Shown here piece after piece: positions 1 through 8,154 of a stretch of DNA of 17,666 bases (its first letter is position 1; every line of letters starts with the position of its first letter). The DNA lies in the NCBI GenBank assembly GCA_964503685.1, contig CAZDAW010000077.1, positions 1 through 17,666 on the forward strand. Reading direction: 5' to 3'. Origin of the DNA: CAZDAW01 sp964503685. Lineage in GTDB: Bacteria; Chloroflexota; Anaerolineae; Anaerolineales; Anaerolineaceae. The notes beneath the pieces are model-generated. The model saw only the letters and a program-made list of their open reading frames with translations, searched no databases and had not been told where the DNA came from. The translations under genes and the position numbers were made by a program.

Positions 1-116
1 GACGTATGTTACAATTACTCACGATTAAGAAAGTAAATTCAGCAAGTATATTTATGAGCAGTGTTTAAATAAATTCGTATTCCGGAAATCAATTTTTATA
101 GTTTTCCCAAAGTAAG

Positions 117-1013
117 ATGATCAGGTATATAAGGTTATATAAACCCAATCCAAAGCAGGCCAGTCTTTTTAAGAAAGCCCTCATCATCACTTTTTTGGGA
201 AACTTAATTCTGGCCGTCAGTAAAATGGCAGTAGCTTTAACGGGCAATTCTGCCGCCATCATGGCCGATGGTTTGATGTCTTCTTCGGATTTGTTTTATT
301 CGATAATGATGGTTATTGGCTTCTGGGTGTCTCAACGACCGCCGGACCATTCTCACCCTCAGGGACATAGCCGTTTTGAACCATTGGTCGGTTTGATGAT
401 TATGACAGCGATGGGATTTGCAGCCTATCAGGCGGTCGCGCAATCAATTTACCGGTTTCAGCATCCGCAAGCAATCGACCCGATATCTACATTAGTCCTT
501 GTGTTTGGCGCAGTGGTGAAGTTGGGTATGTTCTACCAGGTCAAGCAGATTGCCGATCAAACTAAGAATCCCACGCTCCGTACTACTGCCATAGATAACC
601 TCTCAGATGTGTTTACTACTTCAGGCGCGTTTGTTGGGGCATTGGGTTCGAACTTTCTTCATTCAATAACTGATCCGATTGCGGGTGTGGTTGTGGGTTT
701 GGTTATTGCACGCAACGCGTTCAATGTCGGACGTGAAAATTTTAACTTTATTCTGGGCGGCGGCGCCAATAAAGAGACGCTGGAAGAAATCACCAAGATT
801 GTAAGACAGGTTCCAGGTGTATTGAATCTTCACAGCCTGTGTACTGAATATGCCGGTCCAAAATTGGTAGTGGATATGCATGTAAATTGTGATGCAAACT
901 TGCCGCTTTATCGCGTCCATCAAATTGAAACCGAGATTATTGAAAAAATCAAAATGATTAATGATGTGGACCGCGTTTACGTCCATATTGAACCGCCAGG
1001 TGATAACGATTAA
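117..1013 (+). CDS. Cation diffusion facilitator (CDF) family metal transporter
   Basis: Inner-membrane divalent metal/proton antiporter of the CDF family, 298 residues, the usual length. Hydrophobic segments lie at about residues 21-42, 46-70, 90-108, 124-142 and 165-200. They are followed by a cytoplasmic C-terminal domain (about 215-298) with the family's VPGV...VDMHV...V.VHIEPP pattern. Family signatures visible are ADG (50-52) with Asp58 in the second segment and HPQGH (80-84). The fifth segment has Asp160-x-x-x-Asp164 where many zinc CDFs have HxxxD, and Met54 sits where His or Asp is common in the second segment. DxxxD in this place is associated with manganese-type CDFs, but the substrate is only a guess. 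No clear Shine-Dalgarno precedes the ATG. The gene stands alone and ends at the terminator at 1050. Confidence 0.93.
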   Translation: MIRYIRLYKPNPKQASLFKKALIITFLGNLILAVSKMAVALTGNSAAIMADGLMSSSDLFYSIMMVIGFWVSQRPPDHSHPQGHSRFEPLVGLMIMTAMGFAAYQAVAQSIYRFQHPQAIDPISTLVLVFGAVVKLGMFYQVKQIADQTKNPTLRTTAIDNLSDVFTTSGAFVGALGSNFLHSITDPIAGVVVGLVIARNAFNVGRENFNFILGGGANKETLEEITKIVRQVPGVLNLHSLCTEYAGPKLVVDMHVNCDANLPLYRVHQIETEIIEKIKMINDVDRVYVHIEPPGDND

Positions 1014-1049
1014 TGATTGAGAAATTAAAAGCTGGCTGACGAGAAATCC

Positions 1050-1088
1050 AAATGGATTTTTCCAGGGTTATTCTGGAAAAATCCATTT
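1050..1088. terminator. Bidirectional intrinsic terminator between convergent genes
   Basis: A perfect 16-bp inverted repeat (arms 1050-1065 and 1073-1088) with a 7-nt loop. A T run follows on the + strand, and the A-rich outer arm gives a T run when read on the - strand. It lies 36 bases after the CDF stop and 11 bases beyond the stop of the convergent repeat-protein gene, so it can end transcription from both sides. Confidence 0.9.
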
Positions 1089-1099
1089 TTGATTCTGCA

Positions 1100-2122
1100 T
1101 CACGGAGCCGGCGTCAGGGTGCGGAAGCGGCGGACAGAACTTGTCCCGCTGCACTGGTCGATATCGTTGCAGGCGTTGACCCGCCAGAGATAGAGCGTGT
1201 TGGGCAGCAGGTCGGCGGCGAGGGTGTAATCAACGGTGGCGGGCAGGCCGGCAGCATCGATGCGCGCCAGGTCGATCCAGCTCCCGCTGCTTGGTTTGAT
1301 CTGGAGGAGATAATAATTCACCGCCCAGGAAGCTTTAGGGTTCTTCCAGCGCAGAGCGGGTTGTAATGGCTGGTTTTTGGCGTTGTTTTTGGGCAGCTTC
1401 AAGACCGGCTTTGCCGGCGGGTAGGGCGGGCGGAAAACCCAGCTATCCGATTCCACCCAGACGCCGCTTACCAGCGCCTGGATTTTCCACAGGTACGTTT
1501 TGTGTTTGGATAAGCCGCCCAGACGGTGGCTTGTCTGGCTGGCCTTTTTGTTGACCGTGCGCCAGCTTCGCCCGTTGTTAGTTGAGGTTCTCACCCGATA
1601 CTTAGTTGCCCCGGTCACCGGTTCCCAGGTGAGGGTGACTGATTTACCCGGCGGGGTGAGGTTCGTTTCATCGACGGGGGAGACCAGGTGGGCGCTGCGA
1701 ACGCTGTAGCGCGCCAGATAGGTGGAAGTAACGCCGCCGGCTTGGGTCAAACTTCCGCCAGCGTAAAGATAGCCGTTATTGTCGCCAAACAACGCCGAAG
1801 CAGCGTCATTGATCCCGCTGCCCAGGGCTGACCAGGCGGCAGTCGACGGATCCCAGCGGGCGATGTGGGCGGCGCTTACCCCGCCGGCCTGATAAAAATC
1901 ACCGCTGGTGTAAAGAGCGCCTTCATAATAAGCCAGGCTGCTGACGTAATTATCCATCCCGCCGCCCAGGGCAGACCAGGCAGTTCCGTTCCATTGGGCG
2001 ATATAATTAACTTCGGTATTCCCGCTGTTGCAAGCTGCATTGCCGCAAACTTCGTTGAAGGCGCCGCCGGCGTATAAATTGCCGGCCGGGTCGGTGGTCA
2101 GCGTCCAGGGATTTGTGCTCAA
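1100..2122 (-). CDS. C-terminal part of split repeat protein: last propeller-like repeats plus two fibronectin-III-like domains
   Basis: This is the downstream part of the gene at 2141-4114, in exactly the same reading frame and separated only by one TAG codon (2141-2143). The apparent TTG start at 2120-2122 has no convincing ribosome site and falls inside a repeat, so independent translation is doubtful. The first about 150 residues carry three more LYxGG-type repeats with the W-S-A-L-G pattern. Then come two beta-sandwich, fibronectin type III-like domains, about residues 155-235 and 240-335, each with the W(E/K)...Y.L.I and TLYLWRVNA/TYLWKIQA patterns typical of extracellular Anaerolineae proteins. 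Likely surface or secreted adhesion/recognition role, which is inference. If the TAG is real, this part is lost from the product. Confidence 0.75.
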   Translation of the reverse strand: MSTNPWTLTTDPAGNLYAGGAFNEVCGNAACNSGNTEVNYIAQWNGTAWSALGGGMDNYVSSLAYYEGALYTSGDFYQAGGVSAAHIARWDPSTAAWSALGSGINDAASALFGDNNGYLYAGGSLTQAGGVTSTYLARYSVRSAHLVSPVDETNLTPPGKSVTLTWEPVTGATKYRVRTSTNNGRSWRTVNKKASQTSHRLGGLSKHKTYLWKIQALVSGVWVESDSWVFRPPYPPAKPVLKLPKNNAKNQPLQPALRWKNPKASWAVNYYLLQIKPSSGSWIDLARIDAAGLPATVDYTLAADLLPNTLYLWRVNACNDIDQCSGTSSVRRFRTLTPAP

Positions 2123-3880
2123 TCCGTAGCCGACGCTTCCCTAGGTTTCACTATTCGTGTTCCAACGGGCGACGTAATTCACCGGCGTATCGCCCGGGGC
2201 GGCGTTCCCGACCGCGGTAAGCCATCCACCGGCGTAGAGTGAATTTCCTGAATGGGCGAGGCTGGTCACTTCATAGTTTGAACCCTGATTGAGCGCACTC
2301 CAGGTATGTCCGCTCAGACTCCAGCGGGCAATATGATTGGCCGGCACGTTGTAAGAATCTACATCGCCAACGTTTGTAAAAGGGCCGGCTGCATACAGGT
2401 AATTCTCATCCACAGCAAGACTATTGACGTAGGAATCGGTCCCGTAACCCAGGCTGTGCCATTCACTGCCGTCCCAGCGAGCTATGTTGTTGAGTCTTTG
2501 GCCAGCGCCGAAGTTCCCAAAAAAACCGGCAACATATAAATCATCTCCGGAGGCGACCATGGCAGATACTGCGCCGTCCAGGCCTTCCTGTCCTGGCTCG
2601 CCCAGGGCGTGCCAGGCGCTGCCGTCCCAGCGGGCAACGAATGAGGCTTCGACGCCGCCGGCAATGGTAAACTCCCCGCCGATGTAGAGATCGCCCCCGA
2701 TCTGGGCAAAGGAAGTGACGCTGCAATTTGTCACGCCATTGTAAGTTTCACTGCCCAACCGACTCCAGGCTGAGTCGAGGGCGGCAACACCGTTGGCGAG
2801 GTAATCCTCGCCGCCGATAATGTAATTAAACATCCCCCCGGCGTAGAGGGTGAATTCGCCGTACGCCAGGGCAAGAATTTGACTGTTTGTTCCGAAATAT
2901 CCACTTGCATCCATTACCTGGTTCCAGGGGCCAGTCTCGTGAGCCCAACGGGCGATATAAGGGGTGTATGGATCACCGTCGGCGTTATGAGCCGCCGTGA
3001 AGTTGCCGCCAACAAAGATTCCACCTGTATGTTCACGCAGTGCAAGAACAGTTCCATTGACGCCGTTATGATCGGTATCTCCCAGGAGAGTCCAGGTAGT
3101 CTGATTCCATTTGGCGATGTGATTGACAGCCGTATTTCCGCTGCTGCAGGCGAGATTGCCGCAGATCTGGGTAAAGTTTCCGCCAGCATAGAGTCTGGTA
3201 GGAGTATTGATTATTTCCAATGCCCTGACGGTGTTATTGAACCCGTATTGTAAACCGTCCCAGGTTTTATCGTTACTGAGGTTGGTTACATTAATTTCGG
3301 CGATGCGGTTGATCCGGGTATAGGCGTAACAATCTTCATCGTCGCAGCGTTCGGCCATATCGCCGCCGGCGTATAAATAATTACCTGCCATTTCCAGGGC
3401 AAACACAGTTCCGCTAAACCCGTAACCGACCTGATTCCAGGCTGCGCCGTCCCAGCGGGCAACTTTACGAGATAACAATCCGCCGGCTCTGTTAAAAGCG
3501 CCGCCTACATAAACGTCGCTGCCGGATGTCAGGATGGCATTGACGTACGCGTTGGTCCCATCGCCCAGCGCGGACCAGGAACTGCCGTTCCACCGGGCAA
3601 CGTAGTTGACAGGCAGGGCGCCGCTGTGTTCGAAATATCCGCCGGCGTACAGATTGCCGGCGGCATCCAGCGCCAGCGCATAGACCTTATCATCGAAGCC
3701 ATCTCCCAGGGCATGCCAGGCGCTGCCATCCCACATTGCCACCCGGTTGGCAACGACATTCCCCGCCATGGTGAAATTGCCGCCGACATAGACATTTTCT
3801 CTGGCGTCGACTGCGATGGCATATACAGACCCGCTAATGCCATAAAAACCGGAAAATGCCGTCCAGCGCTCATCGCCGGC
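1700..3880 (-). repeat. Coding-level tandem repeats in the secreted repeat protein
   Basis: The gene carries fourteen recognisable copies of a roughly 50-60 residue unit, eleven before and three after the TAG. At DNA level the recurring short block is CCGCCGGCGTA(T/C)A, the complement of LYAGG codons, for example near 2068, 3366 and 3645. Copies are diverged, so this is an old internal duplication and not a recent tandem array. Confidence 0.7.
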
Positions 3881-4114
3881 AGCGCCCAGCATTTCGGGAA
3901 TGCCGCTGACCGGGGGAAGATCCCGGACATCCAGGCTGCCCTGGGAATTGGCGGGAAAGTTCGATGCGCTGTCCGGGGTAAGCGGGTCGTCGAGCGAGCG
4001 AATGTTTTCCGGCGCGCTTTGAACAGGCTCAGCGGTCGCCGGGCTGAACGATCCCAGGCTGCTCAATGCAAATAATAATCCGAAAGCCAAACGGATGATG
4101 GGGTTGGTTTTCAT
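2141..4114 (-). CDS. Secreted multi-repeat (delta-60/beta-propeller-like) protein, N-terminal part, interrupted by in-frame TAG
   Basis: A 657-residue product with an N-terminal signal peptide (Lys2, hydrophobic core about 8-24, ATA-E cleavage-like site near residue 28). About eleven repeats of roughly 50-60 residues follow, built on the pattern LYxGGxFTxAG...ARWDGSxWxxLGxG...VxALA. Such repeats resemble the delta-60 or galactose-oxidase/Kelch-like propeller blades of secreted bacterial proteins; specific function unknown. The start is well supported by a GGAGGG ribosome site 5 bases before the ATG and by the promoter at 4214-4242. Translation stops at TAG 2141-2143 exactly where every other repeat has Trp (SAWHALG, SSWSALG, TAWSALG). 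The intact protein would therefore be about 1004 residues, including the part encoded at 1100-2122. A nonsense mutation or a base-calling error is the simplest explanation. Confidence 0.85.
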   Translation of the reverse strand: MKTNPIIRLAFGLLFALSSLGSFSPATAEPVQSAPENIRSLDDPLTPDSASNFPANSQGSLDVRDLPPVSGIPEMLGAAGDERWTAFSGFYGISGSVYAIAVDARENVYVGGNFTMAGNVVANRVAMWDGSAWHALGDGFDDKVYALALDAAGNLYAGGYFEHSGALPVNYVARWNGSSWSALGDGTNAYVNAILTSGSDVYVGGAFNRAGGLLSRKVARWDGAAWNQVGYGFSGTVFALEMAGNYLYAGGDMAERCDDEDCYAYTRINRIAEINVTNLSNDKTWDGLQYGFNNTVRALEIINTPTRLYAGGNFTQICGNLACSSGNTAVNHIAKWNQTTWTLLGDTDHNGVNGTVLALREHTGGIFVGGNFTAAHNADGDPYTPYIARWAHETGPWNQVMDASGYFGTNSQILALAYGEFTLYAGGMFNYIIGGEDYLANGVAALDSAWSRLGSETYNGVTNCSVTSFAQIGGDLYIGGEFTIAGGVEASFVARWDGSAWHALGEPGQEGLDGAVSAMVASGDDLYVAGFFGNFGAGQRLNNIARWDGSEWHSLGYGTDSYVNSLAVDENYLYAAGPFTNVGDVDSYNVPANHIARWSLSGHTWSALNQGSNYEVTSLAHSGNSLYAGGWLTAVGNAAPGDTPVNYVARWNTNSET

Positions 4115-4213
4115 CTCTGCCCTCCATGAACCAATAATTCAGACCGGTTGGCGATGTCGGGTTATTCAACTGAGATATTGAATGGTCTGGGAAAATAATA
4201 CTCGGCTAATATG

Positions 4214-4242
4214 ATTATAAGGAAAAGGGAAGGTAAAAGCAA
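4214..4242 (-). promoter_or_regulatory. Sigma-70-type promoter for the secreted repeat protein gene
   Basis: On the - strand, TTGCTT (4242-4237) and a perfect TATAAT (4219-4214) are 17 bases apart. They lie about 100 bases upstream of the start codon of the repeat protein. The region between carries no other ORF. Confidence 0.65.
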
Positions 4243-4332
4243 CCCATTGATGGGATATCGGCGCTGGTGCTCTCTGGTTTTGTGTTCTGCAATTGGAATG
4301 GAGATGGATGGTTAGTTCCCTTGAATGCTGGA

Positions 4333-4338
4333 TATAAT
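4333..4338 (+). promoter_or_regulatory. Possible -10 element for the PsiE-like gene
   Basis: A perfect TATAAT lies about 65 bases upstream of the ATG at 4403. The hexamer at the expected -35 distance (4310-4315) is poor, so this is a weak call. Confidence 0.3.
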
Positions 4339-4402
4339 AGGTTTATTATGATGCGTGATCCATTCCATCAGTCCGGTGAGATTATCGTATGCGGAGGTTG
4401 AC

Positions 4403-4840
4403 ATGTCTGCCTTGATCGGCCGTTTCAGCAAATTATTCGAGCGGGTGATTGTCGTCGCTTTAATCGTGATGATGGTGATCGTTATCCTGTTGTCTACAAT
4501 TGAACTGGGACGTATTCTCGTCGTTGATATCCTCCAATCGCCCAATTTTTTGTTGAACATCACCGAATTGCTGGATATTTTTGGCTTCTTTTTGCTGATC
4601 CTGATCGGTGTGGAATTATTGGAGACGATCCGCGCCTATCTGAACGAGCACCAGGTGCATGTCGAAATCGTTCTGGAGGTTGCCCTGATCGCTGTAGCGC
4701 GGAAGATCGTCATTCTTGACATCAAAGAGTATTCACCCACGGTGATATTTGCCATCGCCGCAATTGTTCTGGCGCTTTCAGTGGCTTATTTTCTGGAAAA
4801 ACGAGCCCGTTCTCAGAATGTGCAGGCGTCTGACAAGTGA
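4403..4840 (+). CDS. PsiE-like small integral membrane protein
   Basis: A 145-residue protein with four predicted membrane segments: about residues 12-36, 53-75, 88-105 and 113-132. The pattern LLNITELLDIFGFFLLILIGVELLETIRAYL, then HVEIVLEVALIAVARKIVILD, resembles the phosphate-starvation-inducible PsiE family, whose biochemical role is not known. I chose the ATG at 4403 because GGAGG (4393-4397) sits 5 bases before it; an in-frame upstream ATG at 4355 would add 16 polar residues without a ribosome site. It is divergent from the repeat-protein gene and separated from the next gene by 170 bases containing that gene's promoter, so it is probably monocistronic. No phosphate-box sequence was recognised. 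Confidence 0.8.
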   Translation: MSALIGRFSKLFERVIVVALIVMMVIVILLSTIELGRILVVDILQSPNFLLNITELLDIFGFFLLILIGVELLETIRAYLNEHQVHVEIVLEVALIAVARKIVILDIKEYSPTVIFAIAAIVLALSVAYFLEKRARSQNVQASDK

Positions 4841-4946
4841 TGCAACGGGCAATTTGGGTCTGTTTCAATTGAATGCATTCGTAGATGTGAAGCAGGGGGT
4901 AAACCAGGGTATCCGGCTCATAAATTCGGAGGTTTTTTTGTCCCCC

Positions 4947-4975
4947 TTGCCGGGTTTCCCCGTTCTACATATAGA
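4947..4975 (+). promoter_or_regulatory. Sigma-70-type promoter for the ECF sigma factor operon
   Basis: TTGCCG (4947-4952) and TATAGA (4970-4975) are separated by 17 bases, which places the transcript start near 4982, about 30 bases before the sigma-factor ATG. The sequence looks like a housekeeping promoter. I did not see a typical ECF-type AAC/GTC pair. Confidence 0.5.
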
Positions 4976-5010
4976 ACTTAATTTATAAAAATGCTGCACG
5001 CAGGGAATTT

Positions 5011-5586
5011 ATGACAGAAAGAAGCCCATCATTGATCAAAGAGAATGCCGATATCCAGACGGATGAAGATTGTCTGGTCGCCGCGGCGAAGCGAGACCCA
5101 GGGGAATTTGACAAATTATACCTGCGCTATGCCCGGCCTGTTTTCCGCTATCTCTATGCGCGAATCGGCAGCGTTCAGGAAGCAGAGGACGTCACTGCGC
5201 AGACTTTTTTGGCGGCGTTTGAAGCTTTCGGTAATTACCGCCATGAGGGATGTTTCGCCGCTTGGTTGTTTTCGATTGCCCGCAATAAGGCGACGGATCA
5301 TTTTCGTCACCGGCAGATCGATTTATCTGTGGATGAAGCAGAACAGATACCTGATGAAGTTGACCCGCTGCAAGAGGCGATCCGGACGGAAAGGGCGACT
5401 GTCCTGGCGGGTTTGATCAACGCCCTGCCCGAAGAAGAACGCGAACTGCTTCGTCTGCGTTACGTGGCTGAACTCAGTTTTCCTGAGATGGGACGTTTGC
5501 TTGAGCGCAGTGAAGAGGCCGTCAAGAAGGCTGTTTACCGGTTGCTGGCCCGTTTGCAGAGCCAGGCGGAGGTGTCCAATGACTGA
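5011..5586 (+). CDS. ECF-type RNA polymerase sigma factor
   Basis: A 191-residue sigma-70 family protein of the extracytoplasmic function group. Region 2 (about residues 33-100) shows the FDKLYLRYARPVFRYLYARI and AEDVTAQTFLAAFEAF patterns used for core binding and -10 recognition, ending with ARNKATDHFRHR. Region 4 (about 130-185) shows LPEEERELLRLRYV-ELSFPEMGRLLERSEEAVKKAVYRLLARL, the helix-turn-helix for -35 recognition. Regions 1 and 3 are absent, as expected. AGGGA precedes the ATG by 5 bases. The stop overlaps the start of the next gene by 8 bases, so the two are translationally coupled. This is the usual arrangement for a sigma factor with its membrane-bound regulator. Target genes cannot be read from the window. 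Confidence 0.93.
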   Translation: MTERSPSLIKENADIQTDEDCLVAAAKRDPGEFDKLYLRYARPVFRYLYARIGSVQEAEDVTAQTFLAAFEAFGNYRHEGCFAAWLFSIARNKATDHFRHRQIDLSVDEAEQIPDEVDPLQEAIRTERATVLAGLINALPEEERELLRLRYVAELSFPEMGRLLERSEEAVKKAVYRLLARLQSQAEVSND

Positions 5587-7846
5587 ATATATTCCGACGC
5601 CCCAATTTGAAGATGATATCCGCGAAGCATTCAACGTGCCGGATATCCGCCCGGCGTTCGCCGAACAACTGCGCCGCCAACTGGCGCAGGCGGCTGAATA
5701 CAAACCTCGCCAGGCCAGGCGGCTTTTCTACCTGCGCCCGGCCTGGGCGGCGTTGCTGGCGGTTCTGGCCGCGCTTATCATCGGAACGTTGCTGATCGGC
5801 CCACAGCGCGTCTATGCCGCCGTGCGCCAGCTTTTCGGTTATCTGCCTGGGGTGGGGATCATCGATCAGAGCGCGCCCATCCGCGTTCTGGCCGAGCGGG
5901 TGAGCGTGACGCGGGACGGCGTAACCGTTTCGGTGAATCAGGTTACCTTGTTGGCGGATGAGACGAAACTCGACTACGGCGTTTCTGGGGTCCCTCTTTC
6001 GGCTTATCCGAAAGGCGAAGCCGTGACGGGTTGCATCGAACGCGAGTACTTGCGTCTGCCGGATGGTTCGCGGCTGGAGATCGGCGCTCCGATTCCGACG
6101 GATGTCAACGAGGCGACCTTCGTCATGCCGTGCATTTTCAATACATTGCCCGGAACGGTCCCGACCGATTGGGAACTACCCCTGCGCTTTATCTCTGCCC
6201 CGCCGGATCTGACGGTGATGCCGGTGATCGAATTGACGCCCACTCTATTGAAGGAATCTGTAACACCGGAGGCTGTTCAGACCGAGGAAGCCGGTGCAGC
6301 GAATACGGTTCAGGCTGCGGTTACCGTCGAAAAGGTGATTGAGACAGAAGACGGGTACATCCTCGTCGGCGCTTTTCGTCCACGGCCGCCGGCTGGAACC
6401 TGGGTGCAGGTGACCGGGGCGCCTGTTATCCGGGATGCAAACGGCAGGAAGGTCAATTATTTCTACCCGGAGGATGTCCAACCGGCTTATGACGAAAGCA
6501 TGAACAATGGCGGTTTCCCCTGGGCGTTCAGGATTAAAGCGGCTAACCTGACTTTCCCGCTGACGATCCGATTTTCGGGCGTCGCTTTGACGCACGTCGA
6601 TCCCTCGGCGACAGCCGAGATCGAGTTCGACGCCGGGACTGACCCGCAGCCGGGGCAGGAATGGCAAATCGATCAGACAGTGCAACTGGGGCATTATTCC
6701 CTGGTACTGGTTTCGATCACCGCCAGCAGCCGGGGTGGATATTCTTTCCGCATCCGGCCTGAAGGTGGTCTCAGCGGCGCCAGCGTGCAGATCGCTGGTT
6801 ATACTCCGAACGGCGGCGGGGGTGGAGGAGGCGGCGAGACGATGACCGAGGAATATACCACGAGCCTGAGTTATGCGGAACTTCCCAGGGGAAAACTGAC
6901 GATTGTCTTTTCCGACCCGGTGGTTCCCAGTGAGATACAGACCTGGGAGGGACAGTGGCAGCCGGAAATCCCACCCGCTTTTCGGCCAACCCCTGAAACT
7001 GGCGCTTCTTCGGTGTGCCTGGATGCAAACTCCTTCCAGGCGCTCGAAGCGCTGCCCACTGGCCTGGATGGCTGGATGCTGCTCACCGAATTGAACCCGA
7101 AGAGGCAGATTGTACTCAGCGGCATGCACGGCGAGCAGCGCCAGGTGCTGGCTGAAGACAGCGCCCGCGGCGTCCTGACGCTCGACGGCAAGCGGCTGGC
7201 GTATCCCAGCAGTGCCAGCAGCGGTGGTATTGCCGTTATGGATTTAGCCAGCAAAGAGACGACCGTCCTGGATGGAATTCAAGGAGGCGACCTGCACTGG
7301 TCGCAGGATGGCAGCCGGATTGCCTACGTGACGGCGGGAGAGGCTTATGGGATCTTCGTCACGAGCATCGCTGAGGTGAACCCGCGCCAGCTTTCCAACC
7401 TGGGCTACGAATCGGTTGCCGGCTGGTCGGCTGATGGGACGCAGCTTTATTACGCCATACCCGACTCGGGCGGCGGAGGTTTTATGCTGCGAGCGGTGGA
7501 TGTGCAGACCGGCGCCACGCGCGACCTGTTCGTTCTGGATGATTCGTCCCGCAAGGCGCCTTTTCCGGCAGTCTCGCCGGATGGGAAATGGGTGGCCTAC
7601 CGCGCCCGCGACAACAGCAGCCTGTATCTCAAAGGGATGGATGGAGGTCCGGCGAGGTTGATATTGGATGCCCCGGCAACGGCCATTAACGGGATTGTTT
7701 GGGAAAAAGAGGGTCACCTGTTGGGGGTGAGCCTGCTGACGTCCGACAACCAGGATGGAGAGATCATCCTCATCCAGCACGACAACTGCGAAATCTACCG
7801 CCTGCCCGAATTGCGCGGCGAATTGGATGGCATCTATATCCCATGA
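5579..7846 (+). CDS. Membrane-anchored partner (probable anti-sigma) with extracytoplasmic domains and C-terminal TolB-like propeller
   Basis: A 755-residue protein. I start it at ATG 5579, which overlaps the sigma-factor stop; longer in-frame starts lie inside the sigma gene. Residues 1-52 are polar and cytoplasmic, the usual sigma-binding zone but without a recognisable zinc-binding HxxxCxxC motif. A single membrane helix follows at about 55-73, then a large extracytoplasmic part (about 75-470) like the DUF4179-type domains of such proteins, containing eight consecutive glycines near residue 420. The C-terminal about 260 residues contain TolB/PD40-like propeller units (LHWSQDGSRIAYV, VAGWSADGTQLYY, FPAVSPDGKWVAY). 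I infer a one-helix sensor holding the sigma factor at the membrane. The propeller may bind a surface ligand. Anti-sigma function is inferred from coupling and topology, not from a diagnostic motif. Confidence 0.82.
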   Translation: MTEYIPTPQFEDDIREAFNVPDIRPAFAEQLRRQLAQAAEYKPRQARRLFYLRPAWAALLAVLAALIIGTLLIGPQRVYAAVRQLFGYLPGVGIIDQSAPIRVLAERVSVTRDGVTVSVNQVTLLADETKLDYGVSGVPLSAYPKGEAVTGCIEREYLRLPDGSRLEIGAPIPTDVNEATFVMPCIFNTLPGTVPTDWELPLRFISAPPDLTVMPVIELTPTLLKESVTPEAVQTEEAGAANTVQAAVTVEKVIETEDGYILVGAFRPRPPAGTWVQVTGAPVIRDANGRKVNYFYPEDVQPAYDESMNNGGFPWAFRIKAANLTFPLTIRFSGVALTHVDPSATAEIEFDAGTDPQPGQEWQIDQTVQLGHYSLVLVSITASSRGGYSFRIRPEGGLSGASVQIAGYTPNGGGGGGGGETMTEEYTTSLSYAELPRGKLTIVFSDPVVPSEIQTWEGQWQPEIPPAFRPTPETGASSVCLDANSFQALEALPTGLDGWMLLTELNPKRQIVLSGMHGEQRQVLAEDSARGVLTLDGKRLAYPSSASSGGIAVMDLASKETTVLDGIQGGDLHWSQDGSRIAYVTAGEAYGIFVTSIAEVNPRQLSNLGYESVAGWSADGTQLYYAIPDSGGGGFMLRAVDVQTGATRDLFVLDDSSRKAPFPAVSPDGKWVAYRARDNSSLYLKGMDGGPARLILDAPATAINGIVWEKEGHLLGVSLLTSDNQDGEIILIQHDNCEIYRLPELRGELDGIYIP

Positions 7847-8154
7847 ACCCCAAACGATCCATTCCTTTATTGGCGGTTGTTGCTTTTCCCCTGATACTGA
7901 CGGCTTGTGCCGGGAGAGCGCCGGTGGAGACGCCAGCTTTTTTACCCACGCTTCAGATGAGGCAGACGGCTTCAGTGATCGTCACATCCATTCCGCCCAC
8001 GCCGATGATGCTGCCCGCATTGACGGATACCCCGACTGCCAATCCCTCGACGGTTATTTCGCTTTTTCCCACAGGCGGTTGGCCTGCTCCCAGAGCGACT
8101 GGCGGGCGTTGGGATCGAAGCGGGTTTTCAACTCGCCGTTTTGCAGCAGGATGA
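7843..8154 (+). CDS. Short lipoprotein, probably truncated at its 3' end
   Basis: A 103-residue ORF starting in a four-base ATGA overlap with the preceding gene. Its N-terminus is a good lipoprotein signal: MNPKRS, a hydrophobic core, then LILTAC with the lipobox cysteine at residue 21. It continues as a Thr/Pro-rich linker (about residues 26-70) of the kind that normally precedes a globular domain in Anaerolineae lipoproteins. The expected domain is missing. From about 8054 onward the sequence is the complement of the convergent amidohydrolase, and residues 71-103 (Arg/Gly/Trp-rich) look like antisense reading. The gene therefore appears cut off by the neighbouring gene. It may still be translated as the third gene of the sigma-factor operon. 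Confidence 0.55.
   Translation: MNPKRSIPLLAVVAFPLILTACAGRAPVETPAFLPTLQMRQTASVIVTSIPPTPMMLPALTDTPTANPSTVISLFPTGGWPAPRATGGRWDRSGFSTRRFAAG

Noticed and set aside
1052..1366. + strand ORF near the end of the repeat-protein gene
   Set aside because: It starts inside the terminator hairpin and is antisense to the fibronectin-like domains; composition is that of a shadow frame.
2120..2141. Independent gene start (TTG 2120-2122) for the fibronectin-like ORF
   Set aside because: It falls in the middle of a repeat, lacks a ribosome site, and the sequence before it continues the repeat in frame up to the TAG.
2141..2143. General reassignment of TAG as a sense codon
   Set aside because: TAG is a normal terminator of the 150-residue fluoride-linked gene and of the histidine leader, so one mutation is simpler.
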